DNA from: Lathyrus oleraceus
Lineage: Eukaryota; Streptophyta; Magnoliopsida; Fabales; Fabaceae
Direction of reading: 5' to 3'
NCBI RefSeq assembly: GCF_024323335.1
Contig: NC_066583.1
Span: 18,398,665-18,462,664, forward strand
Length of the DNA stretch: 64,000 nt
Positions 12,492-22,857 of this stretch are shown here, piece after piece (position 1 is the first letter of the stretch; every line of letters begins with the position of its first letter). The position numbers and the translations under genes were made by a program. The notes below the pieces were generated by a model. The model saw only the letters and a program-made list of their open reading frames with translations, was not told the origin of the DNA and searched no databases.

Positions 12492-13996
12492 ATGGATTGT
12501 AGACGAAGGAACACTAAGAAGTATAGTTTCAGATGTCCAGATTTGAAAGAGTTAAGGAAGCCGTCATCTTTTGTATTAGATCCCTTGGACTTTAAGCAAT
12601 GTCATGGGAAGCTTCTGTCTATTTTATTTGCTGATGTGGTTAAGGACTCTTAAGTATGTTGGTTCAGTTTTATGACCCTCTCTACCGTTGCTTCACTTTT
12701 CCTGACTATCAGCTTGTGCCTATGTTAGTGGAGTATGCCCATCTCTTGGGAATACCTGTTTCTGACAAAGTTCCTTTTAGTGGATTAGAAGAGATTCCCA
12801 GATCTCATATTTTAGCTGAAGCTCTTCACTTGAAGAACTCTGAGATAGAGGCTCATCGGGTGAAGAAAGGAGGATTGTTTGGATTGACTTATGAGTTCCT
12901 CATCAAAGAAGCTACTGCCTTTGCTCAATCCGGTAGTGTGGATGCTTTCGAAGCTATCTTTGTATTGCTCATCTATGGTTTAGCTTTGTTCCCTAACATT
13001 GACGATTTTGTTGATGTTAACACCATTAGAATCTTATTGATTGGGAATCTTGTGCCTACTTTGTTAGGAGATATGTATTTCTCTTTGCATCTAAGTAATT
13101 CTAAAGGTGGTGGGACTATTGTATGCTGTGTTCCTCTTCCATACAAGTGGTTTATTTTACACTTGCCTCAGACGCCTGCTTTTATGGAGAATAAACGATG
13201 TCTAAGATGGTCTCAGAGACTTATGTCTCTCACTAATGATGATATAGTTTGGTATGATTCTTCATTGGGTAGCTTGGAGATTATTGATTGTTATGGTGAA
13301 TTCTATAATGTGCCTCTCACTGGCACACAAGGAGGAATCACCTACAACCCGACTTTGGCTCGTTGTCAACTTGGGCTCCCTTTGAGAGACAAACCTAATA
13401 ACACTTTGTTAGAAGGTATTTTCTATTAAGAGGGTAAAGATCCCCAACATTTAAAATAGAAGATTATGCATGCTTGACATAATGTGCATAGGAAAGTAAT
13501 ATCCAAGCTTGGTCCGCACAATTGTGTAGCTTTGGAAGCATACACTTCTTGGGTGAAGAAGAGAGCTTTGGAGTTGAAGATGCCTTATGCTTGTGAGAGA
13601 CCTATGTCTATGGTTGTGGTTGAGCCATTAACTCTCCCTAACCAAGATGTAGAGGAGTTGGAAGATGCAATCGCCAAGATGAAGCAAGAGAAGGATATGT
13701 GGGAAGAGTGTTTCCATGCTTTGAGCAAAAAGCATGAGGAGTTGCAGCTTGAGTCTAAGGACAAAGATGCACTTATTGAGCTTATTGAGGACCGAGTAGT
13801 GAAGAGACAGAGAGAGCCAGAGGTTTCTTCTTCCTCTAGTATGCCTCTGCCTTCCGTTGCTTGGAAGAAGATTGTTGATCAGCTTGTCCTCGAGAAGGCT
13901 CAGATGAAGACTTCTTTTGAGTCCGAGATCCGACGCATCCAAAGGAAGTATGCGAATGCAGCTAGATCTTCTGACATTATTGTTAGGGATCCTTAG
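12492..13996 (+). pseudogene. Ogre ORF1 protein (element C), frameshifted
   Basis: ORF1 is the extra protein encoded upstream of gag in Ogre elements; its role is unknown. The ATG at 12492 follows a TTTTCAG that could be a splice acceptor, and opens MDCRRRNTKKYSFRCPDL, also seen in D. A one-base deletion near 12651 breaks the frame. The conserved core follows from 12656: LVQFYDPLYRCFTFPDYQL, then FVDVNTIRILLIGNLVPTLLGD and a YNPTLARCQLG motif. It is homologous to F's ORF1 (FYDPSLRCFVFPDYLLGP). In-frame stops occur at 13427 and between there and 13484. The rest, to 13996, is a Glu/Lys-rich coiled coil. I believe databases list this core as a DUF related to the plant mobile domain, but could not check. 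The 300 bp after it hold only leader sequence before gag. Confidence 0.8.
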
Positions 13997-14299
13997 GATG
14001 ACTAGTTTCCTTTTATCTTGTACTTTGTATTTTTGGTTTCTGAAATTGTACTCAGTGTAATCCTTCCAATTATATAAATAAAAGAGATTTTATGGTCAAT
14101 CAAATTGTGCAGTTATTATTATTATATATTTGAAAATAAAATAGTATGTTCCTTGAAAATAAAAAAAATCAAGCATTGCATTTCATGCATCATTTGCATA
14201 AGCAGGTTCCTCTTTCGCCATATGTCTTATTGGTTCTTCTTCTGTGCTTTAGCCAAGCTGACTCATCGATACAATACCCGCGCCAATCATCCAAGGATC

Positions 14300-14737
14300 A
14301 TGGAACATCTAGAACAAGAGAACAAAGACTTAAAGGACGAGATTTCCCGTCTGAATGCCATGATGGAGTCAGTCCTAGCTGCTCAAAGTCAATCTTCTCC
14401 AACGTCTGCAACTCCTCCCCCTTACAGGACTATCATATCAAAGGTTGTTTCTTCAATCGTGTCTGCTGCTCAGTTCGCTCCCGCTATGCCTGTAGGATTC
14501 CCCCAGGGAATGCCGCCCAACTTTGTGCCTGAGGGTTTTGCGCCTACTTTTTCTTCCATGCCGACATCTAGCCCGATCATGTCTTTTCCGCCATCAGTTG
14601 TTTGTACGTTGCCTCGTGTTAAGGATACCATCTACCATTCCGAGCTGTCTGAGGGTCCGGATGTCTATGAGAAGATGGATGAAATGAAAGACCAATTCCT
14701 CGAGCTTTGAAAAGTATAAGGGGAATACCTGTCCACT
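14300..14737 (+). pseudogene. gag: Gag N-terminal fragment (element C)
   Basis: The first likely Met is at 14300 (MEHLEQENKDLKDEISRL), a coiled coil after a HRYNTRANHP stretch that resembles the HRYPTRRNK sequence just before F's gag start. A Pro/Ser-rich linker and the motif SEGPDVYEKMDEMKDQFLEL follow. A stop comes at 14710, but FEKYKGNTCPLS, a conserved downstream gag motif, is readable in another frame at about 14706-14738. The region between the two motifs is therefore deleted, and the gene is then cut off by the junction with D. Confidence 0.8.
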
Positions 14738-15507
14738 CAGTCATACCAAACTATATCATCATTAGTGAGAGACATAAGTCTCTGAGACCACCTTAGACAT
14801 TGTTTGTTCTCCACAAAAGCAGGCGTCTGAGGCAAGTGCGAAATAAACCACTTGTACAGAAGAGGAATGCAACAGACGATAGTTCCACCACCCTTAGAAT
14901 TCCTTAGATGCAAAGAGAAATGCATATCACCCAACAAAGTAGGCACAAGATTCCCAATCAAGAAAAGTCTAATGGCGTTAACATCAACAAAACCGTCAAT
15001 GTTAGGGGACAAAGTTAATCCATAGATGAGCAACACAAAGATAGCTTCAAAAGCGTCCATACTACCAGCTTGACCAAAAGTGGTAGCTTCCTTGATGAGG
15101 AAAACAAATGGAAACCCAAATAATCCTCCTTTCTTCACCCAATGAGCCTCTATCTCAGACTTCTTCAAGTGAAGAGCTTCAGCAATAATACTAGATCGGG
15201 GAATCTCTTCCAATCTACTAAAAGGCACTCTACTAGAAATAGGTATCCCCAAAAGATGAGAATACTCCTCCAAGGTAGGCACAAGCTGAAAATCTAGGAA
15301 AGTGAAACAATGGTAGAGAGGATCATAGAATTGCACCAATACACTCAAGAGTCATTCAACTACATTAGCAGACAAGATGGACAAAGGCTTCCCATGACGT
15401 TGTTTGAAGTTCAAGAGATCTAATACAAAACATGCTAGCTACCTTAACTCTTTCAAATCTGGACATCTGAAACTGTACTTCTTAGTGTTCCTTCGTCCAT
15501 AATCCAT
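14738..15507 (-). pseudogene. Ogre ORF1 fragment (element D)
   Basis: The start codon at 15507 opens MDYGRRNTKKYSFRCPDL, nearly the same as in C. Two in-frame stops lie upstream of 15348; from there 203 codons are open, with VLVQFYDPLYHCFTF, a KKGGLFGFPF motif, FVDVNAIRLFLIGNLVPTLLGD and ending at NDDIVWYD. The corresponding C protein continues for about 240 more codons, so the C-terminal third is lost at the C/D junction. Homologous to the ORF1 of C and F; function unknown. Confidence 0.8.
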
Positions 15508-16049
15508 GGTCTAAAAATATTTGCAAATGATACCTTAGTTCCTTGAAATTTTCGTGTGATGAATGTTATAATGCGCATGAATGCATGAATGCAACAATCA
15601 CAAATAAGGGATCACACACAAGGAAAACAAAGGTCAAGGGATGAATCAAGTCTTTGTCAAGATCAATCATCCATTTTGGTGGATTATGGTTTACACCTTA
15701 TCAACACCCAAGTTCCATTGATATTGATAAGACTTGATTGGATCAACCAAGAATCAAGGGTTTGTTGCAAGTGACGAGCATGGAGTCTAGTTAAGAACTA
15801 TCCCAAAGGAGTGAACTAAGAATAAAAACTTGTAGATCATGTTCTAAAAAGTTCCCAGAGTCTTAATTCCATCTATCAGATATTATAGGTTAAGATGACT
15901 GACTCATCAACCCATAATAGTCTCAAGAGAAACTTGTCTGAGTGTAGTATCGCGTAACAACTGTTATCAAGCCTACACCTGAACAGTTTCCGCACTACGC
16001 CCTAAATAGGCCAAGATGGGTTAAATGTTCTAAGGTCCCCAACTTCTCA
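15508..16049 (-). other. Element D leader, part 2
   Basis: Untranslated leader between the primer-binding site and ORF1. It is an inverted copy of C's leader: the segment around 15650-15770 is the reverse complement of C sequence near 12180-12350. No gene is visible. TCTCA (16045-16049) is the target-site duplication of element S. Confidence 0.8.
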
Positions 16050-17231
16050 TGTTGATTCTAAGTGTTGGCAGCAATTTTGGTAAAACAAAAAGTGTTCACA
16101 AGATGTCATGTGTGATGTCTTAACATGAGATATCCTATGTACTTGCTGGAGTTCAAGAACATGTGCATGCAGGATTGTTTCAGAATGCCACATACAATTC
16201 CATGGCTTCTGATATTGGATGTACCTGCTGGAGCTTAAATGAAAGACATGTTCATGCAGGATTGTTTCAGATGACATACACAATGTCATGGCATCTGATA
16301 TGGCTGTACCTGCTGGAAGTTATAAAAGGAATTATTGGATTATGCATGATTTTTCCAGGATGTCATACCCGATGTCATGACATCCTGTACACAGAACATT
16401 CAGTATGAATGTCTGGTGTTTTGTGATTGCACAATTAATGGCAATCTTTGGATGATTGAAGATATGGCTAGATGGCGCATTCAATCATGGATTACAACCA
16501 GATTTACTTATTTTCCAAGGAGATCTATACAACTGTTATAAAAAGATTTGATTGGAAAATAGATTTAGGGTTTTCAAGATTTCCAAGCCCAGCTGGATGC
16601 TTCTATAAAAAGGGACTTAGAAAACCTGTTTGTACACACAACCAAGACTGAGCGAAATGTAGAGAGAGAGCTAGGGTTTGTGTCTGTTTAGTCGTAAGAC
16701 TTGTAGGTCATTCAAGTCATCCATTGATGATTGAATTGGACTAATTTGTGGTTGTAATTTGTCACTCTAAAGCTGTTAAGCAAGAGTGTGTGTCTTCTTG
16801 ATCAAAGTTGTGAAGCAAGATCAAGAGTGTGTCTTCTTGATTGAAACTGTGAAGTAAAATCAAGAGTGTGTAATTGAAAAGTATTTTCTTTTCTCAAGGG
16901 ATTGTTGTTTAAAATCACTGGTGTGTGATTGTAGGGAAGTGAATGGGTTCTCATATCTAAGAGTGCTTAGGTAGAAATTGCACGGGTAGAGATTAGGTGA
17001 GAAAGACTGTAACTTGTTGAAGTGTACGGAGAGTCTTTGAACTAATTCTATTTTAGTGAATTTCCTTCCTGGCTTGGTAGCCCTCAGACGTAGGTGAGTT
17101 GCGCCGAACTGGGTTAACAATTGCTTGTGTTATTTGCTTTACCATTCTATTTTTGTTAATCCATTGTGTATTACCAGATATTAGTGTCGTGACATTATCT
17201 TCGACATCTTATATCTAATACCAGAATTTCA
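16050..17231 (+). repeat. Element S 5' LTR (1182 bp)
   Basis: It runs from TGTTGATTC to AGAATTTCA. The U3 part contains imperfect repeats of a block with TACCTGCTGGAG and CATGCAGGATTGTTTCAG, two full and one partial copy between about 16130 and 16330. The palindrome TGTCATGACA is at 16373. A TATA box lies at 16604. Confidence 0.93.
16604..16610 (+). promoter_or_regulatory. TATA box of the element S 5' LTR
   Basis: TATAAAA followed by AGGGACT, located midway in the LTR and identical in the 3' LTR at 23412. Likely U3 promoter. Confidence 0.75.
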
Positions 17232-17233
17232 AT

Positions 17234-17245
17234 TGGTATAAGAGC
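17234..17245 (+). other. Primer-binding site of element S (initiator Met tRNA type)
   Basis: TGGTATAAGAGC starts 2 bp after the LTR. The usual copia site complementary to initiator tRNA-Met is TGGTATCAGAGC, so one base differs. Confidence 0.88.
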
Positions 17246-17298
17246 AGGCATCCTGCTCTGGTTCTGGGTGAGATCTAGGGGCAATACTTTCTGGTACA

Positions 17299-18950
17299 AT
17301 GGAAAGAGACGGGGGATCTGTTCATAGGCCACCAAGTTTGGATGGTTCTAACTATGACTATTGGAAACCTCGAATGGTAGCATTTCTAAAATCTCTTGAT
17401 AACAAGGCTTGGAAAGTTGTGTTAACAGGTTGGGTACATCCTGTCATTACTAAAGAAGGAGAAGCCACCACTAAGAAGCCTGAAGAACAATGGTCCAAGG
17501 AGGAGGATGATCTTGCTCTTGGAAACTCTAAAGCCTTGAATGCAATATTAAATGGGGTAGACAAGAATATTTTCAGGTTGGTAAACAACTGTGAAGTGGC
17601 CAAAGAGGCTTGGGACATTCTCAAGACCACTCATGAAGGCACCTCTAGGGTAAAGATGTCTAGGCTTCAGCTGCCCACCTCCAAGTTTGAAAACTTAAGA
17701 ATGAAAGAAGATGAAAATATTCATGAACTCTACATGAGTATCCTTGAAATTTCCAATGCCTCTAGAGCCTTGGGTGAGAAGATGTCAGATGAAATATTAG
17801 TAAGAAAAATACTCAGATCACTTCCCAAGTGATTTGCTATGAAAGTAACAGCCATAGAGGAATCTCAAGACATCTCAAATATGAGAGTTGATGAGCTAAT
17901 TGGGTCCCTCCAAACATTTGAGTTGGGATTAATGATGGTTTTGAAATGAAAACAAAGAGCATGGCCTTTATGTCAAATACAGAAGAGGATAAGAGTCAGG
18001 AGGATGATGAAGATCTGGTCAATGAAGTAGCCATGTTGGGAAGGCAGTTCAATAAACTGTTGAAAAAAATGGATGTAAGATCAAGGGAAAATGTCAAGAA
18101 CATCTCATCTGACATCAGTAAATCCAACAATGCTGGAAGAAGAGCAAGATCAGATGAGAAGCTCAAAGAAGGAAAAGAGGTTCAGTGCTATGAATGTGAT
18201 GGGTATGGACACATCAGGACTGAATGTGGAACCTACCTCAAGAAACAGAAGATGAGCCTTGCTGCCACTTGGTATGATGAGAGTGAAACAGAGGAGGCTG
18301 CAAATCTTGTGACAGCGATGACAGGAAGATGAGGATCTGATGAAGACTCAAGTGATGATGAAGTAACCTTTGAAGAATTGGCCTCTACCTACAGAAAGTT
18401 GTGTCACAAGAGTGTAGAGCTGTGCAAACAGGTTGAAAGCCAGAAGAAGGAAATAACTCAACTTGAGAATGAAAAGGCAGAATACTTGGAAACCATCTCC
18501 AAGTTACAAACAGAAGAAGTGGTTCTGAATGCCAAGCTAGATGAAAATCCACATGCTGAAAATCAGAAGATAACACAGCTGGAAAGTGAGAAGGCAGACC
18601 ATGCAATAACCATCTCTAAATTAAAAACTGAAGTCATGTTTCAAAATTCTAAATTAGAAGAGATGACCAAGTATGTAAGAATGTTAAGCAATGGGTCTGA
18701 TTCCCTAGACAAGATTCTTCAAACTGGACAAATAACAGGAGACAAATCTGGCATTGGGTATAATAACTCAAAACCTGAGAGCAGTTACACTAGTGTCAAA
18801 CCTCAAGCCAAACTTAAGTGTATCCAAAAACCTGTGATGTCACATCTTATGTCTCAACACCAGGGTAGAAAATAGTTTAAAGGGAAACACCAAAGATGGA
18901 GATGCCATTACTGTGGGAAACTTGGTCATCTGAAGCCTTTCTGCTATAAA
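17299..18950 (+). pseudogene. gag: Copia gag (element S), with stops and a frameshift
   Basis: Gag builds the particle that carries the RNA. The start MERDGGSVHRPPSLDGSNYDYW is the usual copia gag opening. In-frame stops are TGA at 17830 (between LRSLPK and FAMKVTAI), TGA at 18330 and TAG at about 18873. A frameshift near 17928 moves reading from frame 1 to frame 3. Zinc knuckle one is CYECDGYGHIRTEC (about 18187-18228) and knuckle two CHYCGKLGHLKPFC (about 18904-18945); both keep CX2CX4HX4C. Between them is a Gln/Glu/Lys-rich coiled coil (18390-18680). Two stops could each come from one C-to-T change in CGA. Gag and protease share the third frame after 17946. Confidence 0.9.
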
Positions 18951-19480
18951 ATGTATGGCTATCCCAGGCCTGCTCATCAGGATCACTATCAATTCAGACC
19001 CAAACAGCACATGCCTATCATCGAGAAGCAATGGGTCCCTAAGACTAATGTCACAAGCCTGATAACTCACATTCCCCTCAGAATCTCAGCCAAAGAAGAG
19101 TGGTACTTTGATAGTGGATGTTCCAGACACATGACTGGAAACCAAGATCTGCTAACTGATCTGCATCACCATGCCAAAAGTCATGTAACCTTTGGAGATG
19201 GAGCAAAAGGTGAAATCAAGGGAACAAGTAAGCTTGATTGCCTTGGAGTACCTAAACTTGACAAGGTTCTACTAGTTAAGGGCTTAACTAAAAACCTAAT
19301 AAGCATCAGCCAACTATGTGATCAAGGTCTGAATGTTAACTTCACCAAAACTGAATATCTAATCTCTGACATAAATAGTGAAGTAATTATGAGAGGAATC
19401 AGGACCAAAGACAATTGCTACATATGGAGCTCTCAATTGGATTATCCCTTAAAGTATTGGTTGAGTACAGATGCTCTCAA
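18951..19480 (+). CDS. pol: Copia aspartic protease region, 5' part of the 1022-codon frame (element S)
   Basis: This frame has no stop from 18951 to 22019. WYFDSGCSRHMTGN (about 19098-19140) gives the protease active-site Asp-Ser-Gly, and LVKGLTKNLISISQLCDQG with NCYIWSS marks its C-terminal end at about 19430. In element B the GAG-pre-integrase and integrase come next; here they are missing. The first residues are the end of gag just after zinc knuckle two, so 18951 is not a true translation start but the first Met after a stop. Protease is normally made as part of gag-pol; stops in gag would block that. Confidence 0.85.
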
Positions 19481-20240
19481 GAGTGATGAAAAACAAGGCT
19501 GGGGGAAATGTCACACAAAGATGTCACACCAGAAGATCAGAGGAGAAAAGGTTATGATGGCTCAAAAAACTGAGAGGTTAGATCAAGCAGGTGAACATAT
19601 GACCAGTCATAGGCAGAATGGAACTGTTGGGACTAAGCAACAAGGGACTCTATGTTTATCTCGATGCAAAAAGGCCAAGGACAATATGAAGAAGATTTGG
19701 ATGACACCTGTGAAAGGTAGAGAAGATGATAGCAGTTGGGCTCAACAGGGTTGGATGAAACTATTACTGATTATATACAATGTCACACACGATGTCATGA
19801 CATTGTATTATGACACCCTGAATGCTGAAACTAGGTCCAAAAATCAGAATCAACACAGATGGATAAAGTACTGTTCTTGCTATTATCATCCCATTAGAAA
19901 ATTTGTGGAAGATAAATTCAGAAGTCTAAAGCATGGACTGGAACTAGCAGACAAGGGAGCAAGGAATTTGGGTAAAATTAAAATTGAATATGAGGGAGGG
20001 AAATTAGGGATTTGTACTCTTGAGAAATTATGGCAGTTAAAGTGGAAAAATAAAGAAAATAAAAATAGTGTCTGCCCTTTTAAAAGAAAGAGCCATATTA
20101 ATGCTAAATCATTCCCTGGCATTGAAAATAGTATCTATTCCCTTAGCACACGCTACCTAAACACAACAATCTTCCTCTCCATTCATCTTCTCAGAGAAGC
20201 TCAGCTAGGGCAAAGAAACTTTTCTCAAAAGTCCTACAAC
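19481..20240 (+). pseudogene. pol: Polymerase remnant: tail of RNase H (element S)
   Basis: Still in the open frame, the sequence after the protease is unlike copia integrase or RT. From about 19735 WMKLLLIIYNVTHDVMTLYYD resembles the end of SIRE-type RNase H (pattern WMKQML..YN...DVMTLYCDN), followed by RKFVEDK and, near 20010, KLGICTLE. So the deletion runs from the end of protease to late RNase H, and 19481-19730 is joint sequence I cannot assign. Most other positions of the remnant are substituted, so RNase H activity is not expected. The remaining part to 20240 links to the envelope-like ORF. Confidence 0.7.
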
Positions 20241-22019
20241 ATGTCTCAACATTCATCATCATCCAGTTCAGAATCTTCTCACCATGGAAAAACTCCCTCA
20301 ATGGAGTTTGTAGATGAAGACGTAATGGACGTCACTCCTCTTTGCATGATACCAGGCGACACCCCAGGTCCCTCCTCAAAACCTGGAGATAAGCAAGGTA
20401 ATACCTCTGGTAACTCCTCTCTTCCAAAAGACATGAATTATGATGATCGTGCCATAAGGAACCTAGTCACTAGGATTCTAAGAGAAGGGCATGAAGTCAA
20501 AGGGGTTTCTACCCCTCTGTCTAGAAGGGACCCCTCTCCTGAGAAGGAACCTCATGCTGATAAAGATGATGACTCATCTAAATCAGAAAAAGAAGGTGCT
20601 GCTGAAGGGCTATGTTCTCTAGGTAAAACCCTACCTAGCAAGAAACCAGCAAATATGTCTCAGGAGAATGTTATTGACCTAGAGGAAGAAAGCTCTGAAA
20701 AGGAGGATGATCCTTTGGTTAATCTTGTAAAACCTAGTGTTGCTGAGAAACTGAGAACTAGGCAAGGGAAAAGTGTGGCAAGAATGAGAACAGGAAGAGT
20801 GAAAAAGACTGCCGGTATAGGACCCTCAAAAGCTTGGAGCAAAGTTGAGGTTAGGAAAAGGAAAGAAAGAGATAGCTCTGACTCTGAGGAAGATGTCAAA
20901 GACGATGTCCCAGACATCTCCCCTGCAAAAAGGCAGGCTGTTCAGAAGTCTCCTGGCAAGGCTGATGCTGTGCACCTAGACAATATCTCCTTTCATTTGG
21001 AAGATGGGGCAACAAAATGGAAATATGTCATTCAAAGGAGAGTAGCTATTGAAAGAGAGATTGGACAAGAAGCTGTAAAGGTAAATGAGGTAATTGAGTT
21101 GATCAAAAATGCTGGACTCATGAAGACTGTGGTAACTCTAACCCAATGCTATGAGGGGTTGGTAAAAGAGTTTATTGTTAATATCCCTGAGGATATTCAT
21201 GAAAAGAGCAGCAGGGAGTTCTGCAAGGTGTTTGTAAGGGGAAAATGTGTGAAATTCTCACCAAGTGTCATCAACAAGTTCCTAGGAAGAGGAATAAATG
21301 GAGGAGTAGACCTAGAGACTACAGACAATGAGGTCTGTAGGGTTATCACAGCTGGCCAAGTTAAGGAATGGCCTAGTAGGAATCACTTATCAGCTGGAAA
21401 GCTCAGTGTTAAATATGCCATCTTGCACAAGATTGGCTCAGCTAATTGGATTCCTACTAATCATGTTTCTACTATCTCTATTAACCTTGGAAGAATCATT
21501 CATGCAATTGGAATAAGGGTTAACTATGATTTTGGCAAGTTCATATTTGATCAAACCATTAGACATGCTTCTACAAATGCTGTGAAATTACCCATTGCCT
21601 TCCCCTCCCTTATTTGTGGCATTATCCTGAGCCAACAACCAGGCATTCTGAGTACAAGTGACATTCCAAGTAGGAGAAAATCCCCTCTGTCCATTCATTA
21701 TAAGCTGTTTGAGGGAAGTCATGTCAATGATGTCATGACATATGCCAAAAGGGAGTCTACATCTCAAGGGTGCTTGGTGGATAAACTAAAAGAAACCTGC
21801 AAGGAATTGGAAAATGGTATAAGGGTGGCCAAGGCTAGAAAAGAAGCTTTAGAAGTTCTTATCTGTAGCCTGGAGAAGGAAGAAGTAGAGAAGGCTGAGA
21901 AGGACTCAAATACCAGATCAAAATCCCAATCCAATGAAAGTTCTGGAAGCTCAGAAGACTCTGAAGGTGCAGGTGAAGATACAAGTGAAGGTGAAGATGA
22001 TTCTTCTTCTTCTGATTAA
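20241..22019 (+). CDS. Envelope-like protein of a SIRE/Maximus element (element S)
   Basis: The ATG at 20241 opens MSQHSSSSSSESSHHGKT; 592 codons follow. Residues 1-240 are acidic and Ser/Pro-rich with basic clusters (RKRKERDSSDSEED); residues about 250-500 hold the conserved part, with REFCKVFVRGKCVKFSPSV and INKFLGRG, as in plant proteins labelled envelope-like or putative plant transposon protein. One hydrophobic stretch, IAFPSLICGIIL, could be membrane-associated, but no clear signal peptide is visible. A coiled coil (about 515-560) and a Ser/Glu/Asp tail end it. In soybean SIRE1 this ORF follows pol and is reported to be made by stop-codon suppression; here there is no stop between it and the protease frame. 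Its role in plants is unproven. It could also be read alone from 20241. Confidence 0.85.
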   Translation: MSQHSSSSSSESSHHGKTPSMEFVDEDVMDVTPLCMIPGDTPGPSSKPGDKQGNTSGNSSLPKDMNYDDRAIRNLVTRILREGHEVKGVSTPLSRRDPSPEKEPHADKDDDSSKSEKEGAAEGLCSLGKTLPSKKPANMSQENVIDLEEESSEKEDDPLVNLVKPSVAEKLRTRQGKSVARMRTGRVKKTAGIGPSKAWSKVEVRKRKERDSSDSEEDVKDDVPDISPAKRQAVQKSPGKADAVHLDNISFHLEDGATKWKYVIQRRVAIEREIGQEAVKVNEVIELIKNAGLMKTVVTLTQCYEGLVKEFIVNIPEDIHEKSSREFCKVFVRGKCVKFSPSVINKFLGRGINGGVDLETTDNEVCRVITAGQVKEWPSRNHLSAGKLSVKYAILHKIGSANWIPTNHVSTISINLGRIIHAIGIRVNYDFGKFIFDQTIRHASTNAVKLPIAFPSLICGIILSQQPGILSTSDIPSRRKSPLSIHYKLFEGSHVNDVMTYAKRESTSQGCLVDKLKETCKELENGIRVAKARKEALEVLICSLEKEEVEKAEKDSNTRSKSQSNESSGSSEDSEGAGEDTSEGEDDSSSSD

Positions 22020-22857
22020 TGGTTCCTGGCTGAATTAAAGACTAGGAGGTGTGTTGGAAAGTTTGGTGGGAGTTAGTCTGCTGTTTGGAAGGCTGATGTT
22101 TGTATTGTCTTTTTGAAAATTGTATTTTGTGGCAGTCCTTATTGATGCTTGTTATGTAATATTTAGGGCTCTTAAAGAGTTCCTTGGATTTGTTCATTAT
22201 CTCAGCTATCAGCCGTGTATAATGATGGTGTGTACTTCCTGAATATTTTGTTTTAACATGCTTAATGTTATAACATCTGATCTAACATTCTCTGCTAGGC
22301 TAATAGACATTTATTTTGTCCGATTGGTCACCTTTGGTCAATTTTGACTAAAAAGGGGGAGAAGTGCTGATATGGAAGCTGTTGTGGAAGTTGTATGTGG
22401 CTGGACAGAAGGACAACTATTATTGAAAGGAGTGCACAGGTGCTAAAACAGAATGTAATTCTGTTTGTTACAGATGTCAAAAAGGATGTCTGATATTGTG
22501 CACATGTGTTGATGTTGAAGCAGATTTCAGTATGACATTCTGGCTGGTACAGGTGCTGGAGTTCAGTAGCTGTTATGTTTGTTATATGCACAGATTTAGG
22601 GGGAGAAGTAGTACCCTAGTGCATTTGTGTGTCTTACTAGTTGCATCCATAACTAGTAATTCTGTTGTTTGTTGCACATATTTAGGGGGAGGAGAAGTAC
22701 CCTTGTGCATGTGTGTATTACTAGTAGCCATAGCTAGTAATTGTTTTGCTTCTGCTGCTGATTAAACTACTGTTATGTTGTTTAACTGCTGATAGTTTAC
22801 CTTGTGAACAAAAAGGACAGATATATGTTTTAGCCAAAATTTGCCAAAGGGGGAGTT
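22020..22857 (+). other. Element S 3' untranslated region with repeated polypurine tracts
   Basis: No gene. GGGGGAG occurs at 22355, 22599, 22685 and 22851 (the last in AAAGGGGGAG, 22846-22855, next to the 3' LTR). The two middle tracts lie in a roughly 86-bp imperfect tandem duplication (about 22590-22675 and 22676-22755) that shares ACTAGTTGC/ACTAGTAGCC and TAACTAGTAATT-type sequence. The last tract is the plus-strand primer; the others may be internal primers. Confidence 0.8.

Larger units (their letters stand above)
6924..14737 (+). mobile_element. Element C: 5' half of an Ogre-like retrotransposon
   Basis: It consists of a 5' LTR, a primer-binding site, leader, ORF1 and the first part of gag, all on the plus strand. 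It is inserted into B's gag; the 5 bp before it are CCTTT. The element stops abruptly near 14737, where sequence switches to the opposite-strand relative D. Protease, RT, integrase and 3' LTR of C are therefore missing. ORF1 and gag both carry disabling changes, and the primer site is mutated, so this is an old copy. Confidence 0.85.

Noticed and set aside
13628..13942. 104-codon minus-strand frame
   Set aside because: Antisense shadow of the ORF1 coiled-coil region of C.
16047..16289. Frames of 80-111 codons in both LTRs of S
   Set aside because: They are copies of the same U3 repeats, found in both LTRs, without conserved protein features.
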